A stretch of 64,000 nucleotides of DNA from Heliobacterium mobile (GCF_009720735.1 NZ_WNKU01000005.1:122228-186227), one strand, 5' to 3'. Shown: positions 36,377 through 46,579, numbered from the stretch's first letter. Notes: generated by a model not told the origin, from the letters alone. Numbers and translations: made by a program.

Positions 36377-37567
36377 ATGAAGTGGAAAAAAGGAATCGCA
36401 GCGGTTATCTCCCTCGCATTCTCTGCCAGCTTGCTGACGGCATGTTCTGGAGGGGGAGATAAAAAAACATCAGCCAATCCCGCACCGGCCGACGCCTGGG
36501 TGATCGGCGGTAACTTTGAGCTCTCCGGTGGTCAAGCCACCTTCGGTAAGGCCGCCGTCAACGGCGCTCAACTGGTCTTTGATGAAATCAATGCCAAGGG
36601 CGGTATCAACGGTAAGCAGATCAAATTCGTCGCCTTAGATAACAAATCGGAGGCAACCGAGTCGACGAACGTGGCGTCCAAACTGATTAACCAGGAAAAG
36701 GCTGTCGCCATCCTTGGCTGCACCACCTCTGGCGATACCTTGGGAATGGTCCAAATGGCCATGGATAAGAAGGTCCCTGTCCTGTCCACCTCGGCGACAA
36801 ACCCGAAAGTGACCGTCGACGAAAAGACGAGCAAGACGAATGACTACATCTTCCGAGCCTGCTTCATCGACCCCTTCCAAGGGACGGTGATGGCCAACTT
36901 CTCCTTGAACAACCTGAACAAAAAGACGGCTGCCATTTTGACAGACAACCAGGCGCCTTATGCCAAAGGCTTGGCCCAGTTCTATAAGGAAGCCTTTACG
37001 AAAAAAGGCGGCCAAATCGTCGCTGACGAAAGCTATGTAACGGGAGACCAAGACTTCAAAGCGATCCTGACCAAAATCCGTGCGACCAACCCCGACGTGC
37101 TCTATGTTCCTGGATACTATGAGGAAGTCGGTAAAATCGTCAAACAAGCTCGCGAACTGGGGATGAACATTCCCGTCATGGGCGGCGACGGTTGGGATTC
37201 GCCGAAGTTGGTTGAAATCGCTGGCGCGAGTGCCTTGAACAACACCTTCTTCTCGAACCACTACTCCTCGGAAGACAAAGACCCTATCGTTCAAGATTTT
37301 GTGAAGAAATACAAAGCAAAATACAACGAAGTTCCCGATTCCATGGCTGTTCTCGGCTATGACGGCGCCCTGATCCTCGTTGACGCCTTGAAACGGGCTG
37401 GTGAACCAAGCGCTGAAAAAATCAAAGAAGCGCTGGCCGCCACGAAAGACGTACAAACCGTCACCGGTAAAATCAGCTACGACGAGTTCCATAACCCCAT
37501 TAAAGCCGCAGCCATCATCGAAATGAAAGACGGAAAACAAACCTTCAAGGACAAAGTTCAACCGTAA
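36377..37567 (+). CDS. Branched-chain amino acid ABC importer binding lipoprotein 2
   Basis: A paralogue of the preceding binding lipoprotein, 396 residues, lipobox LTAC (Cys23). The same landmarks are present (WVIGGNFELSGGQATFG, VFDEINAKGGINGKQIKFV, VPVMGGDGWDSPKLVE). The two proteins look more than half identical over most of their length, so they arose by duplication and may differ in ligand. ATG start with GTGAGGAGG upstream. A GC-rich hairpin follows before livH. Confidence 0.9.
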   Translation: MKWKKGIAAVISLAFSASLLTACSGGGDKKTSANPAPADAWVIGGNFELSGGQATFGKAAVNGAQLVFDEINAKGGINGKQIKFVALDNKSEATESTNVASKLINQEKAVAILGCTTSGDTLGMVQMAMDKKVPVLSTSATNPKVTVDEKTSKTNDYIFRACFIDPFQGTVMANFSLNNLNKKTAAILTDNQAPYAKGLAQFYKEAFTKKGGQIVADESYVTGDQDFKAILTKIRATNPDVLYVPGYYEEVGKIVKQARELGMNIPVMGGDGWDSPKLVEIAGASALNNTFFSNHYSSEDKDPIVQDFVKKYKAKYNEVPDSMAVLGYDGALILVDALKRAGEPSAEKIKEALAATKDVQTVTGKISYDEFHNPIKAAAIIEMKDGKQTFKDKVQP

Positions 37568-37571
37568 ATCA

Positions 37572-37593
37572 GAAGGGGGGACCTCCCCCCTTC
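37572..37593 (+). promoter_or_regulatory. GC-rich hairpin between binding protein 2 and livH
   Basis: A 9-bp stem GAAGGGGGG / CCCCCCTTC with a 4-nt loop and no T-run. It probably protects the upstream message or partly attenuates, so binding protein exceeds permease. Confidence 0.6.
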
Positions 37594-37623
37594 CTATTCA
37601 ATTAAGAGGAGGGGCTGACAAAC

Positions 37624-38505
37624 GTGGATGTATTTATTCAACAATTAATCAACGGCCTCTCTCTGGGTAGCATCTATGCTCTTATCGCACTCGGCTATAC
37701 CATGGTTTACGGCATCATCCGCCTAATCAACTTTGCGCACGGAGATGTTTACATGGTGGGTGCCTATGTGGGGTTTTGGGCGACGACCCAGGGATGGGGA
37801 TTTCTTCCCGCTTTAGTCTTATCAATGGTGGTCAGTGCGATCTTAGGCGTCGTCATTGAACGTCTCGCTTACCGCCGCCTGCGTAATTCACCGAAAATCG
37901 CTGTACTCATCACCGCCATCGGCGTATCTTTTCTCTTGGAAAACGGCGGCGTATTGGCATTAGGTGCGAAGATCAGAACGTTCCCCAACGTGTTTCCCGA
38001 AGTGCAGTATCATTTTTTCAACGGCGCTGTGGTCATCACCAACCGCCAGTTAGTCATCATGGTGGTCACTACCTTACTGATGCTTTTGCTGCAATATGTG
38101 GTGCATAAGACTAAGACCGGCAAGGCGATGCGTGCCGTTTCCCACGATACGCAGGCCGCCATGCTGATGGGGATTAACGTAGACAACACCATCTCTGCCA
38201 CCTTCGCGATCGGTTCCGCATTGGCTGCGGCGGCAGGCGTCTTGGTGGGGATTTACTATAATGCCATCAACCCCTACATGGGCATCATGCCTGGTTTGAA
38301 AGCTTTCGTTGCCGCTGTTGTAGGTGGTATCGGCGTCATCCCCGGGGCCTTTGTGGGCGGCATCTCTCTAGGAGTTATCGAAGCGCTTGTCAGCGGATAC
38401 GGACAATCCTTGTATCGTGATGCCGTCGCTTTTGCGCTCTTGATCATCATCTTGATTGTCAAACCGTCGGGGCTGTTCGGCAGCAACGTACGGGAGAAAG
38501 TGTAG
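37624..38505 (+). CDS. livH: LivH-type permease
   Basis: One of the two membrane subunits of the branched-chain amino acid type importer, 293 residues, about eight helices. The N-terminal signature LINGLSLGSIYALIALGYTMVYGIIRLINFAHGD and the C-terminal GGIGVIPGAFVGGISLGVIEAL coupling region are typical. GTG start with AGAGGAGGGG upstream. livM begins immediately after the stop codon. Confidence 0.94.
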   Translation: MDVFIQQLINGLSLGSIYALIALGYTMVYGIIRLINFAHGDVYMVGAYVGFWATTQGWGFLPALVLSMVVSAILGVVIERLAYRRLRNSPKIAVLITAIGVSFLLENGGVLALGAKIRTFPNVFPEVQYHFFNGAVVITNRQLVIMVVTTLLMLLLQYVVHKTKTGKAMRAVSHDTQAAMLMGINVDNTISATFAIGSALAAAAGVLVGIYYNAINPYMGIMPGLKAFVAAVVGGIGVIPGAFVGGISLGVIEALVSGYGQSLYRDAVAFALLIIILIVKPSGLFGSNVREKV

Positions 38506-39501
38506 GTGACAGAGATGTTGAAACAATATTTCAAGATGTCTAATATTCTCGTCACTGTTGCCATACTTGTCCTTTTTGTACTGGTCAACGTAGGGATCGA
38601 AACAGGCTACATCGACGATTATTACAAGCTAAACCTCTTTCTCATCTGCATTAATATCATCCTGGCCGTATCGCTGAACATCATCAACGGCATGACGGGA
38701 CAGTTCTCCATCGGTCACGCCGGCTTCATGGCCATCGGTGCTTATGGCTCGGCCATCATGACCTTAAAGCTTGGCTATCCCTTTGCCGTCGGCATCATCG
38801 TCGGTGCCGTCGCTGCGGCTCTTTGCGGGATCTTGGTCGGTTTGCCTACGCTTCGCCTTAAAGGGGATTACCTGGCTATCGCCACCTTGGGATTCGGCGA
38901 GATCATCCGCGTCGTCATCTTGAATATCGACTATGTCGGCGGGGCGGCTGGCTTAAACGGTATATCCCAGTATACGGACTGGCCTTGGATTTTCTCCCTG
39001 ACCGTGATCACTGTCTTGGTGATCAAAAACTTTATGACCTCCACCCACGGCCGAGCCTGCATCTCCATCCGTGAAAACGAGATCGCAGCCGAGACGATGG
39101 GGATCGACATCACCCGTTACAAAGTCATCGCCTTTACCATGGGCGCCTTCTTTGCCGGAGTGGCTGGTGCGCTCCATGCTCACTATTTTTACACCATTCA
39201 GCCGACCACCTTTGGCTTTTTAAAATCCTTTGACATCCTGGTCTATGTTGTACTCGGCGGACTCGGTTCCATGACCGGATCGGTCATCGCCGCAACAGGC
39301 TTGACGATTCTCTCAGCCTATCTGCAAGACTATGCCGAACTGCGCATGGTGATCTATTCGCTCCTGCTGATCGTCGTCATGCTCGTCCGCCCGCAAGGCC
39401 TGCTCGGTACGGCAGAACTGAGCTTCGACGGCATCCGCCGGTTCTTCGCGCGGCAGACTGGAAAAGGAAGGGGGGCTGGCAATGATTCTGCTGTCGGTTA
39501 A
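38506..39501 (+). CDS. livM: LivM-type permease
   Basis: The second membrane subunit, 331 residues. Diagnostic segments are NIINGMTGQFSIGHAGFMAIGAYGSA and GLGSMTGSVIAATGLTIL near the end, with LPTLRLKGDYLAIATLGFGEIIR between. A GTG directly abutting the livH stop codon is used here; an ATG at 38515 in the same frame, five bases after AGGTGA, is equally plausible and removes three residues. The 3' end overlaps livG by 20 nt. Confidence 0.93.
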   Translation: MTEMLKQYFKMSNILVTVAILVLFVLVNVGIETGYIDDYYKLNLFLICINIILAVSLNIINGMTGQFSIGHAGFMAIGAYGSAIMTLKLGYPFAVGIIVGAVAAALCGILVGLPTLRLKGDYLAIATLGFGEIIRVVILNIDYVGGAAGLNGISQYTDWPWIFSLTVITVLVIKNFMTSTHGRACISIRENEIAAETMGIDITRYKVIAFTMGAFFAGVAGALHAHYFYTIQPTTFGFLKSFDILVYVVLGGLGSMTGSVIAATGLTILSAYLQDYAELRMVIYSLLLIVVMLVRPQGLLGTAELSFDGIRRFFARQTGKGRGAGNDSAVG

Positions 39502-40261
39502 CCACCTGAGCAAGACCTTTGGAGGACTAAAAGCCGTCTCCGACGTGAATATGGAACTAAAAATCGGCGAACTGGTCGGCCTCATCGGTCCGAACGGCGC
39601 CGGCAAGACGACCGTCTTTAACTTGCTGACGGGCGTCTACACACCGACCGAAGGGGACATCGCCCTGCGCCGGGAGACCCTGGTTGGCTTAAAACCCTGG
39701 CAGATCAACCAAAAGGGCATCGCCCGCACCTTCCAGAATATCCGTCTCTTCTCCAACCTGACTGTCATGGACAACGTCAAGATCGCCTACCACCAGCACC
39801 GCAGCTACGGCATGCTCAGCGCCATTCTCCGCTTGCCTGGTTTTTATCGCGGCGAAGAAGAGATGGTGAAAAAAGCGGAAGACCTTTTAGAGATCTTCAA
39901 GCTCTCCCATAAAAAACACGAACTGGCCAAGAACCTTCCTTACGGCGAGCAGCGCCGCTTGGAAATCGCCCGGGCCTTAGCGGCACAGCCGCAACTGCTC
40001 CTGCTGGACGAACCGGCCGCTGGCATGAACCCTCAAGAGACGGCGGAACTGATGGAGATGATCCGGTGGGTGAGAAAGCACTTTAATCTCACCATTCTGC
40101 TCATCGAACACGATATGTCCTTGGTCATGGGCATCTGCGAACGGATTTATGTCCTCGATTATGGTCAAATTATTGCTCAAGGCACGCCGGACGAAATCAA
40201 GTCGAATCCGAAAGTCATCGAAGCTTATCTCGGGGAGGATGTGTCCCATGCTGTCAGTTAA
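39482..40261 (+). CDS. livG: LivG-type ATPase
   Basis: One of two ATPases of the importer, 259 residues. Walker A GPNGAGKTT, Q-loop FQNIRLFSNLTV and Walker B LLLLDEPAAGMNP are present. The signature motif is the variant LPYGEQRRLEIAR that is normal for LivG. ATG start with GGAAGGGGGG upstream. The stop codon lies inside livF (14-nt overlap), indicating translational coupling. Confidence 0.94.
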   Translation: MILLSVNHLSKTFGGLKAVSDVNMELKIGELVGLIGPNGAGKTTVFNLLTGVYTPTEGDIALRRETLVGLKPWQINQKGIARTFQNIRLFSNLTVMDNVKIAYHQHRSYGMLSAILRLPGFYRGEEEMVKKAEDLLEIFKLSHKKHELAKNLPYGEQRRLEIARALAAQPQLLLLDEPAAGMNPQETAELMEMIRWVRKHFNLTILLIEHDMSLVMGICERIYVLDYGQIIAQGTPDEIKSNPKVIEAYLGEDVSHAVS

Positions 40262-40952
40262 AGATCTTCACGTCTACTATGGGGCCATCCATGCCCTCAA
40301 AGGGATTTCCTTGGATGTGGAGCAAGGCGAAATCGTCACCCTCATCGGCGCTAACGGTGCCGGCAAGACGACGACCTTGCATACCTTGTCCGGCTTGCTC
40401 AAGCCGAAACAGGGCCAAATTCTCTTTCAGGGTCAAGACATCGCCGGTATGGCCGCCCAAAAGATCGTCTCCTTAGGCATGTCCCAGGTTCCCGAAGGGC
40501 GGCGCATTTTCGCCAACATGTCCGTCCTGGAAAACCTTGAACTGGGTGCCTTCTTGCGCAATGACAAAGAGGGTATCAAGGAAGATATGGAAAAAGTCTT
40601 TCAACGGTTCCCCCGCTTGAAAGAACGGATTCAGCAGATGGCGGGTACCCTCTCCGGTGGGGAGCAGCAGATGCTCGCCATGGGCCGGGCACTCATGTCC
40701 CGCCCGAAGCTCTTGCTGCTGGACGAGCCCTCCATGGGTCTAGCGCCGCTCTTGGTTCAAGAGATCTTTAACATAATTAAAGATATCAACAAAGCAGGCA
40801 CGACGATCCTCCTGGTCGAACAGAATGCCCATATGGCCCTCTCCATCGCTCATAAGGCCTACGTTCTGGAAACCGGGAAAATCGTTCTCTCGGGCAATGC
40901 GAAGGAACTGGCTGAGAGCGAAGAAGTCAAAAAGGCTTACCTCGGCGGATAA
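40248..40952 (+). CDS. livF: LivF-type ATPase
   Basis: The second ATPase, 234 residues, the normal LivF size. Walker A GANGAGKTT, signature LSGGEQQMLAMGR and Walker B LLLLDEPSMGLAP are intact. I chose ATG at 40248, nine bases after GGGGAGG; a longer frame from 40149 would lie inside livG. The operon ends at a strong terminator. Confidence 0.95.
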   Translation: MLSVKDLHVYYGAIHALKGISLDVEQGEIVTLIGANGAGKTTTLHTLSGLLKPKQGQILFQGQDIAGMAAQKIVSLGMSQVPEGRRIFANMSVLENLELGAFLRNDKEGIKEDMEKVFQRFPRLKERIQQMAGTLSGGEQQMLAMGRALMSRPKLLLLDEPSMGLAPLLVQEIFNIIKDINKAGTTILLVEQNAHMALSIAHKAYVLETGKIVLSGNAKELAESEEVKKAYLGG

Positions 40953-40990
40953 CGAAACGCACGTGCGCTTGAGAAGTCGGCAGACAAAAC

Positions 40991-41029
40991 AAAGAGCTCA
41001 TGGGTTTGATATAGCCCATGAGCTCTTTT
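40991..41029 (+). terminator. Terminator of the liv operon
   Basis: A perfect 14-bp stem (40991-41004 with 41015-41028) ending in TTTT. Confidence 0.92.
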
Positions 41030-41055
41030 GGCGTTTTAGTTTTTAATTTGATGGT

Positions 41056-41139
41056 ACATTGTGGTAAATTGGGGTGTCGTGACTCCGCTCGCTAAAGGTT
41101 CCACGGCTGTTCGCTCGGTTGCTGCGCGGGTGCGCCAAA
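41056..41139. repeat. Palindromic repeat element, truncated copy
   Basis: These 84 bp match 7550-7633 at 77 positions. The right half and its inverted arm are missing, and the copy ends 30 bp before the 3' end of the chemoreceptor gene. Confidence 0.75.
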
Positions 41140-41169
41140 GCACAATAGCCTTGTTTGGGAGGCGCCTTA

Positions 41170-43176
41170 TTAATTTAGTCTTCTTGCTTCATATTCTTTG
41201 TTTAAGATAAACTTGCACACCAAATCATCGAGACTGTTCGCCATCTTCGCCAAGACTTCCGTTGTGGCGGCGATTTCCTCCATGGTCGCTGTCTGCTCTT
41301 GGGACGAAAAAGCGATGCTCCGGGAACTGGCATTATTGTTCTGGGCGATGTGAGAGATACGGTCGACGGCTTGCATGACGGCGGTCTCTTCCCCGGCGAT
41401 CTGCTGTACGGCCGCTAAGATGGTTTGCATCTTCGCCTCCACATCATGGACAGAGCCGAGGATCTCTTTGAAGGCATGACCGGCTTCCTGCATGACCTGC
41501 AAGCCAGCTTCAACGCTTTTCGTCCCGCTATCGACGGAGGAGACAGCCCGAACACTTTCCGTCTGTACGGCTTCGACGAGCCGTGCGATCTCTTGCGCTG
41601 AATGTCGAGACTGCTCTGCTAATTTGCGGACTTCTTCAGCGACGACAGAGAATCCACGTCCATGGTCGCCAGCCCGAGCCGCTTCAATAGCTGCATTCAG
41701 AGCCAGCAGGTTTGTCTGGTCGGCGATAGCTGTGATCACCTCGACGATGCGGGAGATGTCGGCGGAGCGGCTGCCGAGAGATTGCATGACTTGTGCCGTT
41801 CCCGATACGGTGTCATGAATCACACCCATTTGCTCGATCGCCCGAGTGATCGACTGTTGCCCTTCACCGGCCCGGCGGAAGGCCGATGAGGAAGATTGCG
41901 CCACTTCTTGGGCGGTGGAAGTCAATGTGACCAGTTGCGAAGTCATCTTGCGCACGAGAGATGCCGTCTGTTCCGTCTCCCGCTCTTGTTCCATAGCGCC
42001 GGAAGAGACCTCCTGGACGGCGTGAGCGATCTCTTCGGTGGCGTTGGCTGTTTGTATGGCCGCTGCTTGCAGGTTCTGCGTCAATTGGGCGACTTGACGG
42101 GAACTTTGCATAATGCTGTCCACGAGAGAGCGAACATTTTCGATCATGTGGTTGAAAGCCCGCCCTAACAAGCCCACTTCATCGTCTTGGCGAACATCGA
42201 TAGCGTGGGTAAAATCCCCCTGCGCCAGTTTTTTAGACACTTCAACCATGGCATGGATGGGACGGACGATGATCAAGGAGATGATCAGAATGGTCGTGCC
42301 GGCCAAACCGATGAGCGAGACGATCGCCACAATCGACAGTTTCCAGATGAGCTGATTCGTCCGGGCAGCGATCAACTGGTCAGCCCGTTCCTTACTGATG
42401 GAAATGCGAAAACCGCCCCAGTGTTTGCCGTCGATATAGATAGGGTAAGACATATCCCACATGGTGACGGTTCGCCCATCGATCTTTCGTTCATAGACTG
42501 TCTTCTGGGGCTTATCACGGTTTTCGTTGGCGGTGGCGGCTCCTCCGGCAAGGTCATTGAAGATCCGGTTCGCCCGGTATTTTTGGCTCAATAGGCCGAT
42601 AGCGCCCCAATTATCACGAGACTTTTCCGGATCGGTCGGGCTATAAAAGCTGTTGTGAGTAGGAATAAAGCCTGTTTTGGCCGGATCGGGGGAGTACTTA
42701 GTCGGCAGTGCGAACACGACATCAGGATCGCCCATAAAAGCATCGATATACTGCTGCCAATAGGTGTCTGTGTAAGGATCCGCTTTGGACATGTATTTAT
42801 ACTCGTACTGGGCCATGGGGATTTCGACCCCATCAAAGCGCTTGACTTTATCTGTCGGTTTATAGCGTTTATCGGCCTCTAGCTTGCTCTCTGGAATCAA
42901 GGTCAGTTCATCATCAAAAAGCATCTGTGTCAGTTGGGTGCCGCCGACCGTTGAGCCGTCCGGCAGTTTTACGCCGTTTCGGATGTGGTCGTTGGTCATA
43001 GCCTCCAAGCCTTTCGTTGCCGAGATGATCAGCGCTTCTCCTTTGGAAGTGAGATCCCCTTCGACCCGTTCCTTCAATCCCTGCGTCTCCCAAAAGCCGT
43101 AGACAGTGAGTGTAGCGACGAGACCCAAAGTGAGGGTCGAGCAGGTCCAAGCCATCAACTTTGTTTGGAGTTTCAC
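41170..43176 (-). CDS. Methyl-accepting chemotaxis protein
   Basis: A transmembrane chemoreceptor of 668 residues. Helix 1 is near the N-terminus ([21 protein letters not shown]), followed by an extracytoplasmic region of about 250 residues (probably a Cache-like sensor, with [20 protein letters not shown]), helix 2 ([25 protein letters not shown]), a HAMP linker and a signalling domain with the conserved tip [24 protein letters not shown]. It would signal through CheA/CheW; neither is in the window. I favour GTG at 43176, about 10 bases after AAGGTGGGG; a TTG at 43215 in frame lacks a ribosome site. Confidence 0.9.
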   Translation of the reverse strand: MKLQTKLMAWTCSTLTLGLVATLTVYGFWETQGLKERVEGDLTSKGEALIISATKGLEAMTNDHIRNGVKLPDGSTVGGTQLTQMLFDDELTLIPESKLEADKRYKPTDKVKRFDGVEIPMAQYEYKYMSKADPYTDTYWQQYIDAFMGDPDVVFALPTKYSPDPAKTGFIPTHNSFYSPTDPEKSRDNWGAIGLLSQKYRANRIFNDLAGGAATANENRDKPQKTVYERKIDGRTVTMWDMSYPIYIDGKHWGGFRISISKERADQLIAARTNQLIWKLSIVAIVSLIGLAGTTILIISLIIVRPIHAMVEVSKKLAQGDFTHAIDVRQDDEVGLLGRAFNHMIENVRSLVDSIMQSSRQVAQLTQNLQAAAIQTANATEEIAHAVQEVSSGAMEQERETEQTASLVRKMTSQLVTLTSTAQEVAQSSSSAFRRAGEGQQSITRAIEQMGVIHDTVSGTAQVMQSLGSRSADISRIVEVITAIADQTNLLALNAAIEAARAGDHGRGFSVVAEEVRKLAEQSRHSAQEIARLVEAVQTESVRAVSSVDSGTKSVEAGLQVMQEAGHAFKEILGSVHDVEAKMQTILAAVQQIAGEETAVMQAVDRISHIAQNNNASSRSIAFSSQEQTATMEEIAATTEVLAKMANSLDDLVCKFILNKEYEARRLN

Positions 43177-43408
43177 CGCCACCCCACCTTTTTCTGAAAA
43201 TTCAATATAATCCAATTTTACGAGAAAGCCAGGGAAGATTCAAGATGTTCCCAGAAACTCTTTAATAAAAACAACTGTAATTTCGTAGGTATCGCATTAT
43301 TAAAATTCAAGTACGTTGACCATCCTGTGTTCCACGACTAGAATGGGTTCTAGAGAAACATTTTGGTATTGGTTCAAGGCAAGCGAATGAAATTAAAGTA
43401 TCCTGTTA

Positions 43409-43436
43409 AAGTATCGCTGCCGAATGAACGATACTT
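43409..43436 (+). promoter_or_regulatory. Hairpin and direct repeat before the FlgJ-like gene
   Basis: An 8-bp inverted repeat (AAGTATCG / CGATACTT) lies just before the ribosome site. A TTAAAGTATC direct repeat (43393 and 43406) overlaps its left arm. Possible operator or RNA hairpin. Confidence 0.35.
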
Positions 43437-43459
43437 ATAGATAGGGGAGGGAATGGACT

Positions 43460-43885
43460 TTGCTGTCACCGATACAAATCGCCGGCGGGTTGTTGTCCGC
43501 CGATAACAATCAAAAAAAAGCATCCAGCCTAACCAGTGCCAATCCGGCCGGTGGACAAGGCTTTCAAAACTTGCTCGAGGAATCAGTCAAAAAAAAGGCG
43601 GAAGAATTGAACAAAGAGAGCACCGGGTCCATAACGGAAGAGGAGAAGGCGAAAAAACAGAAGCAGCTCCGTGAACTTTGCCAAGAGTTCGAATCGGTCT
43701 TTATCTACCAGATGTTCAAAGGGATGCGCAGCACCGTCATGAAGTCAGACTTCGTGGAAGCTGCACCGGGACGAGATATCTGGGAAGACATGCGGGACCA
43801 AGAATATGCGAAGCAGATGGCCAAGCGGGAAGACATGGGATTGGCCAAGATGCTCTATACAGAACTGAGCCGCTCATTGAAATGA
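43460..43885 (+). CDS. FlgJ-like rod-binding domain protein
   Basis: A 141-residue protein matching the N-terminal rod-binding domain of the flagellar protein FlgJ, without the muramidase domain, as is normal in Firmicutes. The diagnostic segment is LCQEFESVFIYQMFKGMRSTV near residue 72, followed by DIWEDMRDQEYAKQMAKREDMGLAKMLY. The first 60 residues are Ser/Lys/Glu-rich and flexible. TTG start eight bases after GGGGAGGG. No other flagellar structural gene is near, so it is separated from any flagellar operon. Confidence 0.85.
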   Translation: MLSPIQIAGGLLSADNNQKKASSLTSANPAGGQGFQNLLEESVKKKAEELNKESTGSITEEEKAKKQKQLRELCQEFESVFIYQMFKGMRSTVMKSDFVEAAPGRDIWEDMRDQEYAKQMAKREDMGLAKMLYTELSRSLK

Positions 43886-43900
43886 TGAGACGGCTTTTTT
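43868..43900 (+). terminator. Terminator overlapping the end of the FlgJ-like gene
   Basis: AGCCG-CTCAT pairs with ATGAG-(A)-CGGCT, followed by six T. The left arm includes the last codons. Confidence 0.75.
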
Positions 43901-43981
43901 CTTGTCTTGCCCGGGGCAGGAACCCCTTTAGACCTTCGCGAAATAGATTAAAGGTAGAGGGAAAAGGAGGAATGGCCACCG

Positions 43982-46489
43982 GTGACAAAGACCAAAGCGA
44001 TACCTGACGCTCTATTGAAATCACGACGACTGGAGCCGGAACGGTTACGGACCGACTGCGATCCAACGCTGTTTCCATTTACCTCAACAGACGAAATCAC
44101 TGCCATAGAAGACGGTATCATCGGCCAACCCCGTGCAGTCAAAGCGATGGAGTTTGGACTCTCGGCCAAACATCCTGGTTTTCATATTTTCATCACCGGC
44201 CCTGTTGGTTCCGGAAAGACCAGTTTTGCCGTGACGAAAGTAAAATCGGTCGCCCAAAGCAGTGCGACACCGCCGGATATCTGTTTTGTCAATCATTTCG
44301 ATCAACCGGACCGCCCGATCGTGCTCTTGCTTGCGCCGGGATTAGGCAGTGAACTGCGGCGGGATATGATCGAATTAGTCAAAGATCTGCAGACGGAAAT
44401 TCATAAGGCGCTCGAAAGCGAAGAATACGAAAAAAGCCGCACCGCCTACCTTCGCCAAGTGGAGACAAAGCTGACAGCGCTATTTAAAGAGATGGAAGAT
44501 ATGGCTCAAGCCGAGGGATTTACCTTGCAAAAGGGCCAGTCAGGCATCTTCACCGTACCGTTGAACGAAGAAGGCAAAGGGATGTCCAAGGAGGAATTTG
44601 AGGCCCTCGAGGATGAACAACGGCAGGACATCTCCGACCGGGAACATAAACTCGAATCTCGTTTAGGTGAAAGCTTGCGCCGTTCCCGGACGTTGCAAAA
44701 GGAAGCGGCTCAGCAACTCAAAGAGATAGAACGGGAAACGGCGGAGTACGCCTCCCGGGATTTGATGGAAACGGTCCGGGAAAAATATAAAGACTACCCG
44801 AAAGTGCTCAGTTATTTTGATAAGGTACGAGAAGAGGTCATGGAAAGCGTGACCGAATCAAAAGAAGAGAGTTCCGGTGAAGAGACGATACCGGCTTCGT
44901 TGATGGGTTTGCTCAAGCAACAAAAAAGAGCGATCAGCCATCGCTACGAAGTGAATCTCTTTGTCGAGAATTCCAGCCAAATCGGTGCGCCTGTCGTCGT
45001 CGAGTCTAACCCTACTTTCACCAACCTTTTCGGCAAGGTCGAATATCGCAGTTCTTTCGGCAGTTTAGCTACTGATTTTACGATGATCAAACCAGGTTCG
45101 CTCCACCAAGCCAATGGAGGCTACCTCATCGTGCAGTCGCTGCCCTTGTTGACCTCACCGGGCGCTTGGGAAGGACTCAAGCGGGTGCTGAAAACGCGGG
45201 AACTGCGCATCGAAAACCTCGGTGAACAGATGGGACTGCCCTCGACGGCCACTTTAAAACCGGAACCGGTTCCGATTGACGTAAAGTTGATCCTGATCGG
45301 CAGCCCCCGCATTTATCACTTGCTGTACGAAGCGGATGAGGATTTCCGCAAATTTTTCAAAGTGCGCGTCGATTTTGACAGCGCCATGGAACGGAATGAA
45401 TCGAACATCGGTAAATATGCCGCCTTCATCCGGTCTGTCTGCCAACGGGAAAACCTGCTCCCCTTTACGGCTCAAGCGGTAGGCGCCGTGATCGACTATT
45501 CCAGCCGGCTCGTCGCTCACCAACGAAAGCTGTCGACAAGCTTTCATGACATCAAAGATATCGTCGTCGAATCGGCCTTGTGGGCGCAAAACCAGGGTGC
45601 GGAAGCAGTCGATGAAGACCATGTGGAACAGGCGATCGAGGAGAAGGAGTTCCGCGTCAATCGCATCGAGGAACGGCTCCAGGAAGCGATGCAGGAGGGT
45701 ACCCTTTTGGTCGATACGGAAGGAAGCGTCGTCGGTCAAGTGAACGGATTGGCTGTTCTCGGCCTGAGCGACCACACTTTCGGCAAGCCCAGCCGCATCA
45801 CTGCCCGGGTGTACCTGGGGCGAGAAGGGGTTGTCAACATCGAGCGGGAGATCCGCATGAGCGGTCTGTCCCATTCCAAAGGCGTCCTCATCTTATCGTC
45901 CTTCTTCTCTTCTCGATTTGCCCAGGACCATCCGCTGTCCCTGTCGGCCACGTTGACTTTCGAACAGCTTTACGAAGGTGTCGACGGAGACAGCGCCTCA
46001 TCGACAGAACTGTACGCGCTGTTGTCGGCCATCACCGGCCTGCCCATCCGCCAGGAGATCGCCGTCACCGGCTCGGTCAATCAGCGGGGCGAAATCCAGC
46101 CTATCGGTGGTGTCAATGAAAAAGTGGAAGGTTTCTTCCGTCTCTGTAAAGCCCGGGGGCTGACAGGAAAGCAAGGCGTGATCATCCCCGTTCAGAACGT
46201 GCCGAACCTGATGCTGGCCAAAGACATCGTCGAAGCGGTACGGGAAGACCAGTTTCATATCTATGCAGTTAGACATGTGGATGAAGGGATCGAAATCCTC
46301 ACCGGTGTCATCGCTGGGGAGCGGGGAGCAAACGGCAATTACCCGGCCGGAACGATCAACTACATGGTGGCCGAGAGATTGCGCATGATGGAGGAAAAAT
46401 GGCAGGCTGCGGCCAAACCGCCCCGAGCCAGCCGAAAGACTGCCGCGACGACCCAGAAGAGTCGGACGAGCGGGAGAACAAAGCTATGA
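43982..46489 (+). CDS. Lon-like ATP-dependent protease (YcbZ/LonC type)
   Basis: A third Lon-family protein, 835 residues, with an atypical AAA+ region (AAA_32 type) and a C-terminal Lon peptidase domain. Walker A is ITGPVGSGKTSF (about 81-88). A long charged coiled-coil insert follows (about 140-310). The peptidase domain (about 570-790) has the catalytic Ser in VDGDSASSTELYALL and the Lys in IGGVNEKVEGFFRL. Members are soluble and poorly characterised; substrates are unknown. GTG start 11 bases after AGGAGG. An ATG at 43972 between them is out of frame and stops after 11 codons. The C-terminal 40 residues are basic and Thr/Ser-rich. Confidence 0.88.
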   Translation: MTKTKAIPDALLKSRRLEPERLRTDCDPTLFPFTSTDEITAIEDGIIGQPRAVKAMEFGLSAKHPGFHIFITGPVGSGKTSFAVTKVKSVAQSSATPPDICFVNHFDQPDRPIVLLLAPGLGSELRRDMIELVKDLQTEIHKALESEEYEKSRTAYLRQVETKLTALFKEMEDMAQAEGFTLQKGQSGIFTVPLNEEGKGMSKEEFEALEDEQRQDISDREHKLESRLGESLRRSRTLQKEAAQQLKEIERETAEYASRDLMETVREKYKDYPKVLSYFDKVREEVMESVTESKEESSGEETIPASLMGLLKQQKRAISHRYEVNLFVENSSQIGAPVVVESNPTFTNLFGKVEYRSSFGSLATDFTMIKPGSLHQANGGYLIVQSLPLLTSPGAWEGLKRVLKTRELRIENLGEQMGLPSTATLKPEPVPIDVKLILIGSPRIYHLLYEADEDFRKFFKVRVDFDSAMERNESNIGKYAAFIRSVCQRENLLPFTAQAVGAVIDYSSRLVAHQRKLSTSFHDIKDIVVESALWAQNQGAEAVDEDHVEQAIEEKEFRVNRIEERLQEAMQEGTLLVDTEGSVVGQVNGLAVLGLSDHTFGKPSRITARVYLGREGVVNIEREIRMSGLSHSKGVLILSSFFSSRFAQDHPLSLSATLTFEQLYEGVDGDSASSTELYALLSAITGLPIRQEIAVTGSVNQRGEIQPIGGVNEKVEGFFRLCKARGLTGKQGVIIPVQNVPNLMLAKDIVEAVREDQFHIYAVRHVDEGIEILTGVIAGERGANGNYPAGTINYMVAERLRMMEEKWQAAAKPPRASRKTAATTQKSRTSGRTKL

Positions 46490-46579
46490 AGTTTGGACTA
46501 CTAAGACTCCCATACCGCAAAAGCGGCACCATTAGGGGAATGAAAATGATTAGTTTTCAGGATAGAAAGAAGGATCTTC

